The notes under the pieces are model-generated. The model did no database searches. It saw only the letters and a list, made by a program, of their open reading frames with translations, and had not been told where the DNA came from. Positions 28,101-38,012 of a stretch of 64,000 nt of DNA are shown here, piece by piece. Within the stretch, counting starts at the first letter, position 1. Every line of letters starts with the position of its first letter. This stretch comes from Mariniflexile gromovii (GTDB taxonomy: Bacteria; Bacteroidota; Bacteroidia; Flavobacteriales; Flavobacteriaceae). The DNA is taken from contig NZ_JAGJCB010000017.1 in assembly GCF_017814435.1 (NCBI RefSeq), forward strand, positions 1-64,000. Direction: 5' to 3'. Both the position numbers and the translations under genes were made by a program.

Positions 28101-28928
28101 GATTTAATCCATAACTACAAAATTAAGGAAAACGACTTACAAGGTTCTTTAAGACGTGAGAAGTTTACTATTTCTGTAGGTGATGAGTTACCAGCAGGTA
28201 TCATTAAATTAGCTAAAGTTTATATTGCTAAAAAACGTAAGCTTAAAGTTGGTGATAAAATGGCAGGTCGTCACGGTAACAAAGGTATTGTGGCTCGTAT
28301 TGTAAGAGCAGAAGATATGCCTTTCTTAGAAGACGGAACACCTGTTGATATTGTATTGAATCCACTAGGGGTACCATCTCGTATGAACATCGGTCAGATT
28401 TATGAAACGGTACTTGGATGGGCAGGTCAAAAATTAGGACGTACGTTTGCTACACCTATTTTTGATGGAGCAACCATTGATCAAATCAATGAATTAACTG
28501 ATGAAGCGGGTATTCCAAGATACGGACATACTTACTTATATGACGGTGGAACAGGACAACGTTTTGACCAACCAGCAACTGTAGGTGTTATCTATATGTT
28601 GAAATTAGGACATATGGTTGATGATAAGATGCACGCACGTTCTATTGGACCATACTCATTAATTACACAACAACCTCTTGGTGGTAAAGCACAATTTGGT
28701 GGTCAGCGTTTTGGTGAGATGGAGGTTTGGGCACTTGAAGCATACGGTGCATCAAGTACACTACGTGAAATCTTAACAGTAAAATCAGATGATGTTATTG
28801 GAAGAGCTAAAACGTACGAAGCTATTGTAAAAGGCGAACCAATGCCAGATCCAGGACTACCGGAATCTTTCAATGTATTAATGCATGAATTAAAAGGTTT
28901 AGGTTTAGATATCAGATTAGAGGAATAA
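25116..28928 (+). CDS. rpoB: RNA polymerase beta subunit
   Basis: A 1270-residue protein with all beta regions. The rifampicin region is [31 protein letters not shown] in character, and the C-terminus holds [24 protein letters not shown]. The ATG at 25116 is chosen over the TTG at 25113. Rif-resistance positions look wild type ([15 protein letters not shown]). Confidence 0.99.
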   Translation: MLSTQAERLNFSSIVNRTAYPDFLDIQIKSFQDFFQLETKSEERGDEGLYNTFMENFPITDSRNQFVLEFLDYFVDPPRYAIDECIERGLTYSVPLKARLKLYCTDPEHEDFETIVQDVYLGTIPYMTPSGTFCINGAERVVVSQLHRSPGVFFGQSFHANGTKLYSARVIPFKGSWIEFATDINQVMYAYIDRKKKLPVTTLFRAIGFERDKDILEIFDLAEEIKVSKTGLKKYQGRKLAARVLNTWHEDFVDEDTGEVVSIERNEIILDRDTILDKDNIEEIIEADVKAILLHKESAEQGDYAIIHNTLQKDPTNSEKEAVEHIYRQLRNAEPPDEETARGIIDKLFFSDQRYSLGEVGRYRMNKKLGLNIEMDKQVLTKEDIITIIKYLIELINSKAEIDDIDHLSNRRVRTVGEQLSQQFGVGLARMARTIRERMNVRDNEVFTPIDLINAKTLSSVINSFFGTNQLSQFMDQTNPLAEITHKRRLSALGPGGLSRERAGFEVRDVHYTHYGRLCPIETPEGPNIGLISSLSVFAKVNGMGFIETPYRPVTDGVVDIKNQPVYLSAEEEEGKLIAQATVKVDENGKILHDKVIARMEGDFPVMDPANLHYTDVAPNQISSISASLIPFLEHDDANRALMGSNMMRQAVPLLLPQAPIVGTGLERQVASDSRVLINAEGTGEVLYVDANEIKIRYDRTEDEAKVSFDSDVKTYQLIKFRKTNQGTSINLKPIVVKGDKVVKGQVLCEGYATQKGELALGRNMKVAFMPWKGYNFEDAIVISEKVVREDIFTSIHIDEYSLEVRDTKLGNEELTNDIPNVSEEATKDLDENGMIRIGAEVKPGDILIGKITPKGESDPTPEEKLLRAIFGDKAGDVKDASLKASPSLNGVVIEKKLFSRAVKDKRKRAQDKDDIVALEAIYDRKFEDLKEILIEKLFNIVNGKTAQGIYNDLGEEVLPKGKKFTQKMLNAVDDYAHLVSGKWTTDDHTNQLVADLIHNYKIKENDLQGSLRREKFTISVGDELPAGIIKLAKVYIAKKRKLKVGDKMAGRHGNKGIVARIVRAEDMPFLEDGTPVDIVLNPLGVPSRMNIGQIYETVLGWAGQKLGRTFATPIFDGATIDQINELTDEAGIPRYGHTYLYDGGTGQRFDQPATVGVIYMLKLGHMVDDKMHARSIGPYSLITQQPLGGKAQFGGQRFGEMEVWALEAYGASSTLREILTVKSDDVIGRAKTYEAIVKGEPMPDPGLPESFNVLMHELKGLGLDIRLEE

Positions 28929-28945
28929 AAAAAGTATGCAGTTAC

Positions 28946-28980
28946 AGTATTCGGTTTACCAATTGAGTAAACCGAATACT
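28946..28980 (+). terminator. rpoB-rpoC intergenic stem-loop
   Basis: AGTATTCGGTTTA and TAAACCGAATACT form a perfect 13-bp stem with a 9-nt loop, between the rpoB stop and the rpoC start. It has no U-run, so it is more likely a processing or stability element than a terminator. Confidence 0.75.
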
Positions 28981-29007
28981 AAAACTGAGACTGAATACTA
29001 AAAGAAC

Positions 29008-32000
29008 ATGGCAAGAAAACAAGATAAGAATACAGTAAGAAGATTTAACAAAATCTCGATTGGTTTAGCATCACCAGAGTCTATTTTAGCAGAGTCTAGA
29101 GGTGAAGTTTTAAAACCAGAAACTATCAATTATCGAACCCACAAACCAGAAAGAGATGGTTTGTTCTGTGAGCGTATTTTTGGTCCGGTAAAGGATTACG
29201 AATGTGCTTGTGGTAAATATAAAAGAATTCGCTACAAAGGCATCGTTTGCGATCGTTGTGGTGTTGAAGTAACCGAGAAGAAAGTACGTAGAGATCGTGT
29301 TGGTCACATCAATTTAGTGGTGCCAATCGCTCACATCTGGTATTTCCGTTCGTTACCAAATAAAATAGGATATTTATTAGGCTTACCATCTAAGAAATTA
29401 GATATGATTATTTACTACGAACGTTACGTAGTTATTCAACCAGGTAATGCTAAAAATGAAGAAGGCGAACCATTACAAAAAATGGATTTCTTAACGGAAG
29501 AGGAATATTTAAATGTTCTGGAATCACTTCCTCAAGATAACCAATACTTAGATGATAATGACCCAAACAAGTTCCTTGCTAAAATGGGAGCAGAGTGTTT
29601 GATTGAACTATTATCAAGAATTGATTTAGAGTCTTTATCATACGAATTGCGTCATAAAGCAAATACTGAAACATCTAAACAACGTAAAACGGAGGCTTTA
29701 AAACGTTTACAAGTTGTTGAATCGCTACGCGAATCAAACCAAAACAGAGAAAACCGCCCTGAGTGGATGATTATGAAGGTTATTCCAATCATCCCACCAG
29801 AATTACGTCCTTTAGTGCCGTTAGATGGTGGTCGTTTTGCAACGTCCGATTTAAATGATTTATACCGCCGTGTTATTATCCGTAATAACCGTTTAAAGCG
29901 TTTAGTTGAGATTAAAGCACCTGAAGTAATTTTACGTAACGAAAAACGTATGCTACAAGAATCTGTAGATTCGTTATTCGATAATACACGTAAATCTTCA
30001 GCTGTAAAAACCGATTCAAACCGTCCGTTAAAATCGTTATCAGATTCATTAAAAGGTAAACAAGGACGTTTCCGTCAAAACCTTTTAGGAAAACGTGTTG
30101 ATTATTCGGCGCGTTCGGTAATTGTTGTAGGACCAGAATTAAAATTACACGAATGTGGATTGCCAAAAAACATGGCAGCAGAACTTTACAAACCTTTCGT
30201 AATTAGAAAACTAATTGAAAGAGGTATTGTAAAAACTGTAAAATCTGCAAAGAAAATTATAGATAAAAGAGAACCAGTAGTTTGGGATATTTTGGAGAAC
30301 GTTCTTAAAGGACATCCAGTATTGCTAAACCGTGCTCCTACGTTACACCGTTTGGGTATTCAAGCATTCCAACCAAAATTAATTGAGGGGAAAGCAATCC
30401 AATTACACCCGTTAGTGTGTACAGCGTTTAACGCGGATTTTGATGGGGATCAAATGGCAGTACATTTACCATTAGGACCAGAAGCTATTTTAGAATGTCA
30501 ATTATTAATGTTGGCTTCTCACAATATCTTAAATCCTGCAAATGGTTCACCAGTAACAGTACCTTCTCAAGACATGGTACTTGGTCTTTACTATATGACC
30601 AAGCTACGTAAGTCTACTCCAGAAGCACCTGTTAAAGGCGAAGGTTTAACGTTCTATGCACCAGAAGAAGTTGAAATCGCTTTCAATGAAAAGAAAGTAG
30701 ATTTGAATGCTGGTATAAAAGTTAGAACTTTAGATATCAATGCAGATGGTAAATTAGAACCAATGATTATTGAAACCACTGTTGGTCGTGTACTTTTTAA
30801 TCAAAAAGTGCCACAAGCAGCTGGATATATCAATCAGGTTCTTACTAAAAAATCTTTAAGAGATATTATTGGTAGTATTTTAAAATACACATCGGTTCCT
30901 GAAACGGCAGATTTCCTTGATTCTATTAGAGATTTAGGATTTAAGTTTGCATTCCAAGGCGGATTATCATTCAGCTTAGGTGATATTATCATTCCACCAG
31001 AAAAACAAGGAATGATTGATAAAGCCAATACATTAGTTGATGGTATTATGGGTAACTATAACATGGGACTTATTACCAATAACGAACGTTATAACCAAGT
31101 TATTGATATTTGGACTTCAACCAATGCGGAATTGACTGAATTGTCTATGAAACGTATTCGTGAAGATCAACAAGGATTTAACTCGGTGTTTATGATGCTT
31201 GATTCTGGAGCTCGTGGATCGAAAGAACAGATTCGTCAGCTTACAGGTATGCGTGGATTAATGGCGAAACCTAAAAAATCGAATGCAGGTGGTGGTGAGA
31301 TTATTGAAAACCCGATTCTTTCTAACTTTAAAGAAGGACTTTCAATTTTAGAATACTTCATCTCTACGCACGGTGCTCGTAAAGGTCTTGCGGATACGGC
31401 TCTTAAAACGGCCGATGCAGGTTACTTAACCCGTCGTTTGGTAGACGTTTCTCAAGATGTTATTATTAACACTGAAGATTGTGGTACTTTAAGAGGTGTT
31501 GAAGTAGAGCCATTGAAGAAAAACGATGAAGTTGTTGAAACTTTAGAAGAAAGAATTGTTGGTCGTGTGGCATTGAATGATGTTTACGATCCAATTACAG
31601 ATGAGTTGTTGGTAGCTTCAGGACAATTGATTGAAGATGATATTGCTAAAAAGATAGAAAACTCTCCAATTGATAGTTTAGAAGTACGTTCAGCATTAAC
31701 TTGTGAAGCATTACAAGGTATTTGTGCTAAATGTTACGGACGTAACTTAGCAACCGGTAAAATGGTTCAACGTGGTGAAGCTGTTGGTGTAGTTGCTGCA
31801 CAATCTATTGGTGAACCAGGAACACAGTTAACACTTCGTACTTTCCACGTGGGTGGTATTGCAGGTAACATTTCAGAAGAAAACAAACTGATTGTTAAGT
31901 TTAACGGTATTGCTGAAATTGAAGATTTAAAAACTGTTAAAGGTAAAGATGGTGAAGGTAATGATATAGATATTGTTATTTCTAGAACTTCTGAACTTAA

Positions 32001-33309
32001 ATTAGTTGATAAGAAAACAGGTATCACATTAAGCACAAATAATATTCCTTACGGTTCTACTTTATTGGTTAAAAACGGTCAGGAATTACATAGAGGTGAT
32101 GTTGTTTGTACTTGGGATCCATATAACGGTGTTATCATTTCAGAATTTGCTGGAAAAATCAAATATGAAAATATTGAACAAGGTATGACCTACCAAGTTG
32201 AAATAGATGAGCAAACAGGTTTCCAAGAGAAAGTAATTTCAGAATCTAGAAACAAAAAGCTTATTCCAACACTTCATATTGAAGATGCTAGTGGTGAAAC
32301 CATTCGTTCATACAACTTACCAGTAGGCTCTCACTTAATGATTAACGACGGCGAGAAAATTGGCGTTGGTAAAATTTTAGTGAAAATACCACGTAAATCT
32401 GCTAAAGCAGGTGATATTACGGGTGGTCTTCCGCGTGTAACCGAGTTATTTGAAGCACGTAATCCTTCTAATCCTGCTGTTGTAAGTGAGATTGATGGTG
32501 TGGTTTCATTCGGAAAAATCAAACGTGGTAACCGTGAGATTGTTGTAGAATCTAAATTAGGTGAAGTTAAAAAATACTTGGTGAAACTATCTAATCAAAT
32601 TCTTGTTCAAGAAAATGATTATGTGAAAGCAGGTATGCCTTTATCAGATGGTTCTATTACGCCAGACGACATCTTAAATATTAAAGGACCTTCAGCAGTT
32701 CAGCAATATTTAGTAAACGAAGTACAAGAGGTATACCGTTTACAAGGTGTGAAAATTAATGATAAGCACTTTGAGGTTGTTGTAAGACAAATGATGCGTA
32801 AAGTACAAATCATTGATTCTGGTGATACACTTTTCTTAGAAGATCAATTAGCACATAAAGATGACTTTATCCAAGAAAATGATGCCATTTTCGGATTAAA
32901 AGTGGTTGAAGATGCAGGTGATTCTTCTAACCTTAAACCAGGCCAAATAGTATCGGCTCGTGAATTAAGAGATGAGAATTCTATTTTAAGAAGAGAAGAT
33001 AAAAATCTTGTTACTGCTAGAGATGCGAAACCAGCAACGGCAACACCTATATTACAAGGTATTACAAGAGCATCGCTTCAAACGAAATCGTTTATATCGG
33101 CAGCATCCTTCCAAGAAACAACTAAAGTACTTAACGAAGCAGCAGTAGCTGGTAAAGTTGATAGTTTAGAAGGCTTGAAAGAGAATGTAATTGTTGGACA
33201 CAGAATTCCAGCAGGTACAGGTATGCGTAGATATACTGATATTATTGTTGGCTCGAAAGAAGAGTTCGACGAAATGATGCAAGTAAAGCAAGAATTGAAT
33301 TATAATTAA
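29008..33309 (+). CDS. rpoC: RNA polymerase beta' subunit
   Basis: A 1433-residue protein. The N-terminal zinc site is [19 protein letters not shown], the catalytic Mg-binding loop is [12 protein letters not shown], and the second zinc site lies in the [13 protein letters not shown] region. The length and conserved blocks indicate a complete subunit. It lies 79 bp after rpoB, across a strong stem-loop. Confidence 0.99.
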   Translation: MARKQDKNTVRRFNKISIGLASPESILAESRGEVLKPETINYRTHKPERDGLFCERIFGPVKDYECACGKYKRIRYKGIVCDRCGVEVTEKKVRRDRVGHINLVVPIAHIWYFRSLPNKIGYLLGLPSKKLDMIIYYERYVVIQPGNAKNEEGEPLQKMDFLTEEEYLNVLESLPQDNQYLDDNDPNKFLAKMGAECLIELLSRIDLESLSYELRHKANTETSKQRKTEALKRLQVVESLRESNQNRENRPEWMIMKVIPIIPPELRPLVPLDGGRFATSDLNDLYRRVIIRNNRLKRLVEIKAPEVILRNEKRMLQESVDSLFDNTRKSSAVKTDSNRPLKSLSDSLKGKQGRFRQNLLGKRVDYSARSVIVVGPELKLHECGLPKNMAAELYKPFVIRKLIERGIVKTVKSAKKIIDKREPVVWDILENVLKGHPVLLNRAPTLHRLGIQAFQPKLIEGKAIQLHPLVCTAFNADFDGDQMAVHLPLGPEAILECQLLMLASHNILNPANGSPVTVPSQDMVLGLYYMTKLRKSTPEAPVKGEGLTFYAPEEVEIAFNEKKVDLNAGIKVRTLDINADGKLEPMIIETTVGRVLFNQKVPQAAGYINQVLTKKSLRDIIGSILKYTSVPETADFLDSIRDLGFKFAFQGGLSFSLGDIIIPPEKQGMIDKANTLVDGIMGNYNMGLITNNERYNQVIDIWTSTNAELTELSMKRIREDQQGFNSVFMMLDSGARGSKEQIRQLTGMRGLMAKPKKSNAGGGEIIENPILSNFKEGLSILEYFISTHGARKGLADTALKTADAGYLTRRLVDVSQDVIINTEDCGTLRGVEVEPLKKNDEVVETLEERIVGRVALNDVYDPITDELLVASGQLIEDDIAKKIENSPIDSLEVRSALTCEALQGICAKCYGRNLATGKMVQRGEAVGVVAAQSIGEPGTQLTLRTFHVGGIAGNISEENKLIVKFNGIAEIEDLKTVKGKDGEGNDIDIVISRTSELKLVDKKTGITLSTNNIPYGSTLLVKNGQELHRGDVVCTWDPYNGVIISEFAGKIKYENIEQGMTYQVEIDEQTGFQEKVISESRNKKLIPTLHIEDASGETIRSYNLPVGSHLMINDGEKIGVGKILVKIPRKSAKAGDITGGLPRVTELFEARNPSNPAVVSEIDGVVSFGKIKRGNREIVVESKLGEVKKYLVKLSNQILVQENDYVKAGMPLSDGSITPDDILNIKGPSAVQQYLVNEVQEVYRLQGVKINDKHFEVVVRQMMRKVQIIDSGDTLFLEDQLAHKDDFIQENDAIFGLKVVEDAGDSSNLKPGQIVSARELRDENSILRREDKNLVTARDAKPATATPILQGITRASLQTKSFISAASFQETTKVLNEAAVAGKVDSLEGLKENVIVGHRIPAGTGMRRYTDIIVGSKEEFDEMMQVKQELNYN

Positions 33310-33344
33310 TTATCATTCCTGCAAAGGTAGGAGTGAGTAAAAAT

Positions 33345-33380
33345 AAAAGCCTTCTTGTAAATTAACTTGAAGGCTTTTTT
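33345..33380 (+). terminator. rpoBC operon terminator
   Basis: AAAAGCCTTC and GAAGGCTTTT pair around a 14-nt loop and are followed by a run of T, 35 bp after the rpoC stop. It lies only 20 bp before the DUF3467 start, so partial readthrough is likely. Confidence 0.85.
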
Positions 33381-33399
33381 ATTAAAAAATATTAAGATT

Positions 33400-33717
33400 A
33401 TGTTAGACGAAAAAGAGAACGTAAAGCCAGGACAAATTAATATAGAACTGGATGAAAAAGTAGCTGAAGGTATCTATTCTAACTTAGCCATTATTAATCA
33501 CTCGGTGTCTGAGTTTGTTGTAGATTTTGTTAGCATTATGCCAGGAGTTCCTAAAAGTAAAGTAAAATCCAGAATTATATTAACACCACAACACGCTAAA
33601 AGATTACTAAAAGCATTAGGTGAAAATGTATCTAGATTTGAAAACGCCCATGGTGAAATAAAGGATTACGAACAACCGCCAATACCCTTAAACTTTGGAC
33701 CTACCGGTCAAGCATAA
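33400..33717 (+). CDS. DUF3467 protein
   Basis: A 105-residue protein (MLDEKENVKPGQINIELDEK...) with the DUF3467 pattern EGIYSNLAIINHSVSEFVVDFVSIMPGVPKSKVKSRIILTPQHAKRLL. The gene is conserved directly behind rpoC in many Bacteroidota. Function is unknown. The frame opens upstream at 33367, but that would begin inside the rpoC terminator, so 33400 is chosen. Confidence 0.85.
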   Translation: MLDEKENVKPGQINIELDEKVAEGIYSNLAIINHSVSEFVVDFVSIMPGVPKSKVKSRIILTPQHAKRLLKALGENVSRFENAHGEIKDYEQPPIPLNFGPTGQA

Positions 33718-33724
33718 AAAATTA

Positions 33725-33762
33725 AAAAATCCCATTGAAATTTTATCAATGGGATTTTTTTT
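33725..33762. terminator. Bidirectional terminator between convergent genes
   Basis: AAAATCCCATTGA and TCAATGGGATTTT form the stem, with a run of A on the left and T on the right, so it can serve both the DUF3467 gene and the minus-strand gene that ends at 33761. Confidence 0.9.
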
Positions 33763-33994
33763 ATGAAGCTCGTTTGGTAATGTTCTTTTGATATTTCAAT
33801 GCTCCTGATGGGCATCGTTTTATTTGGTTTATAATACGTTCGGTTTCAGTGCCATCTAAATTAATCCAAGGGATAACACTTGTTCTAAAAACTTCTGATA
33901 ATTCCATGGCACATTTTTCAGCATGGATACAAAGGGCTGGTTCGTAGGTTACAGTAATTTCGTTATTACTGAATTCATTTTTGTAGTCTTCCAT
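33761..33994 (-). CDS. Small (4Fe-4S) mono-cluster protein, YjdI/Fer4_19 type
   Basis: The 77-residue protein has the divergent mono-cluster ferredoxin pattern: CIHAEKCAMEL (two cysteines five residues apart), a middle PWINLDG, and RCPSGALKY at the end. Three cysteines are visible, as is usual for the family. It is probably an electron carrier or a regulator that works with an unknown partner. It stands alone with noncoding DNA upstream. Confidence 0.82.
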   Translation of the reverse strand: MEDYKNEFSNNEITVTYEPALCIHAEKCAMELSEVFRTSVIPWINLDGTETERIINQIKRCPSGALKYQKNITKRAS

Positions 33995-34196
33995 AAGTTT
34001 TCATATTTGGGGTTATGAATTTCTTTTGAATTGTGAAAATATCAAATAACATAATATATATTATTAATATGATAAAATTACGATACAAAAATTATCAATT
34101 TACAGGTTTTATCAAATAATAGTCGTTGAATTGCTAAAATTTGGATATAAAATCATTTTACACTACAAATTTATAATGCTGTAGGTATTATAATAT

Positions 34197-35630
34197 TTAC
34201 TGTTGACATAAATTTACATCATCGTATATAGGTCTAAAAAGAAATAATCTTTTTAAGATTACACTTTGTTTTAAATCTATATTACTCTCAATAATTTCGC
34301 CATTTTCTTTTTTAACATAATAACTTTTGTTATTAACTTGAAAATTAACATGCCCATCATTTATAGAATTTAGCTTCCTTATAAACTCAAACAACACATA
34401 TTTATAGTTTTTAGTATTATTCCAGGCATCTGTACCGGTTAATTCTTGCATATTTGTTTCTGTTATAACTACAATTTCTTTTTGATAATTGAATAACTGA
34501 AGTTCATTAGGGATGAAAAAATGATTATTTGATCCATTTTCAGTTTTTAAATTACTAAACATAGAAAAGACAGTTTGTGTTTTTAAACCTAGGTACGGAG
34601 AAAACCCATTAATACAAATAAGGATGGGAAATATCCAATATATTGAAGTTTTAGGCCTAAAGCTTATATTATTTCCTGAATTTTCACCTTTAGAAAACCT
34701 AATAAATATTAAAATAATAAAAATTGAATATATAATCCATACGGCATTTACTAATCGCATTAAGGTGCCTATATGTTTTGTTATATAGGCAAGTGCTAAT
34801 AAAGAAATGAAAGCAATAAATCCTATTTTTAATTTATTCTTATATGGTAGTAAATTATTTATAACGGCACTAACTGTTTTAACAGGCCAAAACACACTTA
34901 AGTATGTAAACATCATTCCAGTAAAACTAATGATGGCCATTAGCCCTTCTAATCCCAGTAGAAAATGAAATATCATAGCCAAAATTAATCCTAATTTTCT
35001 GCTTCTTTTAAATAAAAGCAGTAAAGGGATTATAGCTTCCGCTATTAAAGCAGAATAGATTGAAAATTGGGCAATTAAAATATGATTGTTATTGTAAAAA
35101 TTATCTATAAAATTAAGTTTTGTTAGCTGTAAATTATTTAGTAAGTTTTCAAATAATATAGCGCCGCAACTAATTTCAGTTTTGAAAAAATCATAATTTA
35201 ATTTATGTAGTACTACAAAAAAATAAAGTAAAATGATACCAACTCTTAAAATAGGAAAGGCGTTTGTAACAAAATAACTTTCAAGTGTTATAGTTTGGGT
35301 TGAAAATTTATTTTTTAGGTAATAGAAAACTAGAACTATGCTTATGAAAATGCTCATTAATGCTTCATAAAACAAATGATTTACACTAAAAGGTTGACGC
35401 AATAAGTACCAAAACATAGAAGATACAACAGCTAAAATAAAAAAGGTTTTATGTTTTCCTAATGTACCTATATGAAGTATACAAAACAGAGTCACCATCC
35501 ATCCCATAGGAATATTATAATGAGACCATTCAAGCCATACCAGTTGATGAATTAATGTAGAAAAAGCCCAAAAAACAGAAAAAAAAGTAAATAGTTGGAT
35601 ATTGTTGGGCTTATTTAATTTGTCTTGCAT
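34197..35630 (-). CDS. Multi-pass membrane protein, HTTM-like, unknown function
   Basis: A 477-residue, very AT-rich gene. It encodes about ten to eleven membrane segments through residue 350, then a hydrophilic C-terminal part of about 120 residues, probably outside the membrane. The arrangement of early helices with H and W residues (LIHQLVWLEWSHYNIP; LYFFVVLHKLNYDFF) is reminiscent of HTTM/vitamin-K-carboxylase-like membrane proteins, but no catalytic residue can be assigned with confidence. It is isolated, with AT-rich noncoding DNA on both sides, and lower in GC than its neighbours. Transfer from elsewhere is possible but unproven. Confidence 0.65.
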   Translation of the reverse strand: MQDKLNKPNNIQLFTFFSVFWAFSTLIHQLVWLEWSHYNIPMGWMVTLFCILHIGTLGKHKTFFILAVVSSMFWYLLRQPFSVNHLFYEALMSIFISIVLVFYYLKNKFSTQTITLESYFVTNAFPILRVGIILLYFFVVLHKLNYDFFKTEISCGAILFENLLNNLQLTKLNFIDNFYNNNHILIAQFSIYSALIAEAIIPLLLLFKRSRKLGLILAMIFHFLLGLEGLMAIISFTGMMFTYLSVFWPVKTVSAVINNLLPYKNKLKIGFIAFISLLALAYITKHIGTLMRLVNAVWIIYSIFIILIFIRFSKGENSGNNISFRPKTSIYWIFPILICINGFSPYLGLKTQTVFSMFSNLKTENGSNNHFFIPNELQLFNYQKEIVVITETNMQELTGTDAWNNTKNYKYVLFEFIRKLNSINDGHVNFQVNNKSYYVKKENGEIIESNIDLKQSVILKRLFLFRPIYDDVNLCQQ

Positions 35631-35966
35631 AATTAGAGATATAATTAAGCTTACAAATTAAACTTTTATTCAATAAATACTTTCTTAATTTAAAAAAAAC
35701 ATACTTCATTTATTAAGTTCTAAATTTCGATTCTATAAAAATTAGAAATGTATTTTTATAAACTTATTTATCTAAATAATCATAAATTATTATAGTTGAG
35801 AACTCAACCAAATAATTAAATTTCTTGGATTAATTGAGGTAATAGCGGTGATATTAATTTTAAAAAGAATCTACTAGAACTTTGAATATAACATAGTTGA
35901 TTTACTACAGATAAAAATCTTGTGGCGTACTGTTGATAGGATTTCGAACTTCAGGTATTTCAATAT
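35631..35966. other. AT-rich intergenic region
   Basis: About 336 bp between the membrane-protein gene and prfC, both on the minus strand. No hairpin with a U-run, RNA gene or coding frame of interest was seen. Confidence 0.4.
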
Positions 35967-37556
35967 TTAATCAAATTCAGAGGTAAAATGAAACTTAATA
36001 CTAGGATAGGTTTGCTGTGTCATTTGCAATGAAAATGCTGAATCTGCCAAAAACACCAATTGATTTTGTTTATCCTTTGCTAAATAACGTTGTTTAACAC
36101 GTATAAACTCTTTGTATTCATCACTTTTAGAGTTTTTAGGGTCTACCCAGCATGCTTTATAAACATTTAAATTTTCATAAGTACATTTAGCACCGTATTC
36201 ATGTTCCAATCGGTACTGAATAACTTCATATTGAAGTGCACCAACGGTACCAATTACTTTTCTGCCATTAAGTTCTAAAGTAAATAGTTGTGCAACACCT
36301 TCATCCATCAATTGGTCGATGCCCTTAAATAATTGTTTTGATTTTAATGGGTCGGCATTATTGATGTACCTAAAATGTTCAGGAGAGAAACTAGGAATTC
36401 CTTTGTAATTGATATTTTCGCCTTCAGTTAAAGTATCACCAATTTTAAAGTTTCCTGTATCGTGTAAACCTACAATATCTCCAGGATACGAGATATCTAC
36501 AATCTCTTTCTTTTCAGCAAAAAAAGCATTTGGGCTCGAGAATTTTAATTTTTTGCCGTGGCGCACATGTAAATAAGGTTTGTTTCTTTCAAAAGTACCA
36601 CTTACAATTTTAATAAATGCCAATCGGTCTCTGTGGTTGGGATCCATATTGGCATGAATTTTAAACACAAATCCTGTAAATTTATCTTCATCAGGCTTTA
36701 CCAAACGTTCTTCACTTTGTTTTGGGCGTGGTTTAGGAGCAATCTCAATAAAACAATCAAGCAATTCACGAACCCCAAAGTTGTTTAATGCAGAACCAAA
36801 AAACACGGGTTGTAAATGGCCGTCTAAATAAGTTTGTTTGTCAAATTCCGGATAGATGCCTTCTACCAATTCTATTTCATCACGAAGTGTTTTGGCTGCT
36901 TTATCCCCAACCAATTTGTTTAATTCTGGAGATTCTAAATCGGAAATTTCAATAGTTTCTTCTATATTTTTTCTGCTATCGCCACTAAATAAATTAATGT
37001 TTTTCTCCCAAATATTATAAATTCCTTTAAAATCGTAGCCCATGCCTATTGGGAAACTTAAAGGCACTACTGTTAAGCCTAATTTTTGTTCAATTTCATC
37101 CAATAAATCGAAGGCATCCTTACCTTCTCTATCCATTTTATTAATGAACACAATCATGGGAATGTTTCGCATGCGACAAACTTCAACCAATTTTTCAGTT
37201 TGTTCCTCTACACCTTTGGCAACATCAATTACAACAATAACACTATCTACAGCGGTTAAGGTTCTAAAGGTGTCTTCAGCAAAATCTTTATGTCCAGGCG
37301 TATCAAGTATATTAATTTTTACACCATCATATTCAAAAGCTAAAACCGAAGTAGCTACCGAAATACCACGTTGGCGTTCAATTTCCATAAAATCACTGGT
37401 AGCACCTTTTTTTATTTTGTTGCTTTTTACGGCACCAGCTTCTTGTATAGCGCCACCAAATAATAATAACTTTTCAGTTAGGGTTGTTTTACCAGCATCG
37501 GGATGGGAAATAATTCCAAAAGTTCGTCTACGTTGTATTTCTTTTATAAAACTCAT
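35967..37556 (-). CDS. prfC: Peptide chain release factor 3
   Basis: A 529-residue translational GTPase. G1 is SHPDAGKTTLTEK, the switch region is MEIERQRGISVATS, G3 is DTPGHKDF and G4 NKMDREG. Full RF3 length with the C-terminal domains. It removes RF1 or RF2 after termination and aids quality control. A TAnnTTTG box lies 20 nt before the start. Confidence 0.96.
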   Translation of the reverse strand: MSFIKEIQRRRTFGIISHPDAGKTTLTEKLLLFGGAIQEAGAVKSNKIKKGATSDFMEIERQRGISVATSVLAFEYDGVKINILDTPGHKDFAEDTFRTLTAVDSVIVVIDVAKGVEEQTEKLVEVCRMRNIPMIVFINKMDREGKDAFDLLDEIEQKLGLTVVPLSFPIGMGYDFKGIYNIWEKNINLFSGDSRKNIEETIEISDLESPELNKLVGDKAAKTLRDEIELVEGIYPEFDKQTYLDGHLQPVFFGSALNNFGVRELLDCFIEIAPKPRPKQSEERLVKPDEDKFTGFVFKIHANMDPNHRDRLAFIKIVSGTFERNKPYLHVRHGKKLKFSSPNAFFAEKKEIVDISYPGDIVGLHDTGNFKIGDTLTEGENINYKGIPSFSPEHFRYINNADPLKSKQLFKGIDQLMDEGVAQLFTLELNGRKVIGTVGALQYEVIQYRLEHEYGAKCTYENLNVYKACWVDPKNSKSDEYKEFIRVKQRYLAKDKQNQLVFLADSAFSLQMTQQTYPSIKFHFTSEFD

Positions 37557-37576
37557 AATAATCTTGAAAATGGTTG

Positions 37577-37584
37577 CAAAGATA
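37577..37584 (-). promoter_or_regulatory. prfC -7 box
   Basis: On the minus strand this reads TATCTTTG, an exact match to TAnnTTTG, ending 20 nt before the prfC ATG. No clear -33 was seen. The leader would be about 14 nt. Confidence 0.55.
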
Positions 37585-38012
37585 CTATTATTAAGGATAA
37601 TAAAAATGAATATCGTAACAGGTTTTTTTAATTTTTATTATGGTTTTATATAATAAAATGGTGAAATTTATCAGATTAAAATTACTTATATAGTAAGATT
37701 AAAATTGTAAAAAAAAGTAGGTATTAATTTATGTATTTTGTCGAAAAAATTACTTTTATTTTTTTTTGTAAGTAAATAAATATTACTTTTTCCTGAAATT
37801 ATATTGAAATATAGTTAAAATGGTTAATGTCAATTTGTTACCATTTCATAAGAAACCGCTTTAAAACCATTGTTTTTCTCTCACAAAAAAAATATTTAAA
37901 GCTTAAAGAAATATTAATATCATTTTTAGTAATGTATTGTTGTAGTCAGTAAATAAAATATTGGTTTTACTGTGCGATATCTAATTTTTTAAATATTAAA
38001 TCCCCAAATGCT
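37585..38012. other. Divergent intergenic region upstream of cassette 2
   Basis: About 430 very AT-rich bases between prfC and the second adhesin. A near match to the -7 element occurs in TATTTTG around 37734-37740, but it lacks one base, and no gene or RNA is visible. Confidence 0.4.
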
